Below are positions 14,041-14,239 of a stretch of 14,239 nucleotides of DNA, piece after piece; the first letter of the stretch is position 1, and each line of letters begins with the position of its first letter. The position numbers were made by a program, and so were the translations under genes. Location: the NCBI GenBank assembly GCA_937872005.1, contig CALMPQ010000452.1, positions 1 through 14,239 on the forward strand. The letters are read 5' to 3'. The DNA comes from an uncultured Propioniciclava sp. (GTDB taxonomy: Bacteria; Actinomycetota; Actinomycetes; Propionibacteriales; Propionibacteriaceae). A model generated the notes under the pieces. The model saw only the letters and a list, made by a program, of their open reading frames with translations. It was not told the DNA's origin and made no database searches.

Positions 14041-14239
14041 ATGGCAGGACGCACCGGCAGCGCGGTCGCGGCGCAGCGGGCGGCCCAGTCGGCCGGCCTG
14101 AAGCTGATGCGCGCGGAGTTGATGCCGGTGGTCGTCGCGATCCTCGCCGCGCGGTTCGCCGACCACCGCACGCTGCCGTACGCCGAGTTCATCGCCCTGG
14201 TGGGCGAGGACCTCGACGAACTCCGCGATGCCGGCTTCC
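14041..14239 (+). CDS. N-terminus of a DUF3375-like protein (Wadjet JetA-type kleisin), cut by window edge
   Basis: 66 codons are visible from ATG 14041. After a short Ala/Gly-rich start, LKLMRAELMPVVVAILAARF and then LPYAEFIALVGEDLDELRDAGF follow. The order (hydrophobic helix after a LLRA-like element, then a helix with D-L-x-x-L-R-x-x-G-F) resembles the N-terminus of DUF3375 proteins, the JetA subunit of the plasmid-restricting Wadjet complex. jetA is the first gene of Wadjet operons, which fits a gene with its own promoter heading out of the window. The piece is short, so the family call is tentative. Confidence 0.5.
   Translation, partial: MAGRTGSAVAAQRAAQSAGLKLMRAELMPVVVAILAARFADHRTLPYAEFIALVGEDLDELRDAGF

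Noticed and set aside
1..14239. CRISPR array, tRNA or rRNA genes
   Set aside because: No regularly spaced repeats and no cloverleaf-like or rRNA-like sequence was seen on either strand.

Overview
The window comes from a high-GC actinobacterium. Supporting signs are the strong G/C bias at third codon positions, GTG and TTG starts, TAnnnT-type -10 boxes placed a few bases before start codons (leaderless genes), and protein families common in Actinomycetota such as a sunset-domain protein and a quinol-type nitric oxide reductase. A Propionibacteriales-like host would fit, but I cannot assign a genus.

Left part (1-5700, all minus strand). The 5' part of a large DNA methyltransferase (cut by the window edge) lies directly downstream of a SNF2 helicase that closely resembles DrmD. 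The pair looks like the first two genes of a class 1 DISARM anti-phage system; the rest would lie outside. A 41-bp dispersed-repeat-like element sits in frame inside the methyltransferase. Upstream is an AAA ATPase of the DUF4143 type, whose start codon abuts a near-perfect AT-rich palindrome.

Middle (5700-8050). This part mixes intact and decayed material. It holds one intact small membrane gene and a frameshifted, truncated neighbour, both paralogous to the tail of the nor operon further right. It also holds a gene scrap on the plus strand, a secreted or anchored sunset-domain protein, a divergent membrane-anchored coiled-coil protein, and a RibD/DHFR-like reductase.

Right-centre (8072-12920). 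Six tightly overlapping minus-strand genes form an operon: single-subunit quinol nitric oxide reductase, a Cys/His-containing membrane protein, a slipin (SPFH) protein and three small membrane proteins. A good promoter lies upstream, with a 28-bp inverted repeat spanning its -35 box. No nitrite or nitrate reductase is visible, so NO detoxification is more likely than full denitrification. The smaller proteins and the slipin may organise or support the reductase; this operon is the best candidate here for an undescribed system.

Right end (12949-14239). A decapitated NarL-type response regulator and a decapitated erythromycin-esterase-like gene meet head to head at about 13370, a deletion scar. 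The window closes with the start of a gene resembling DUF3375/JetA (Wadjet), preceded by a leaderless-type promoter. If both edge calls hold, the nor operon sits between two defence systems.
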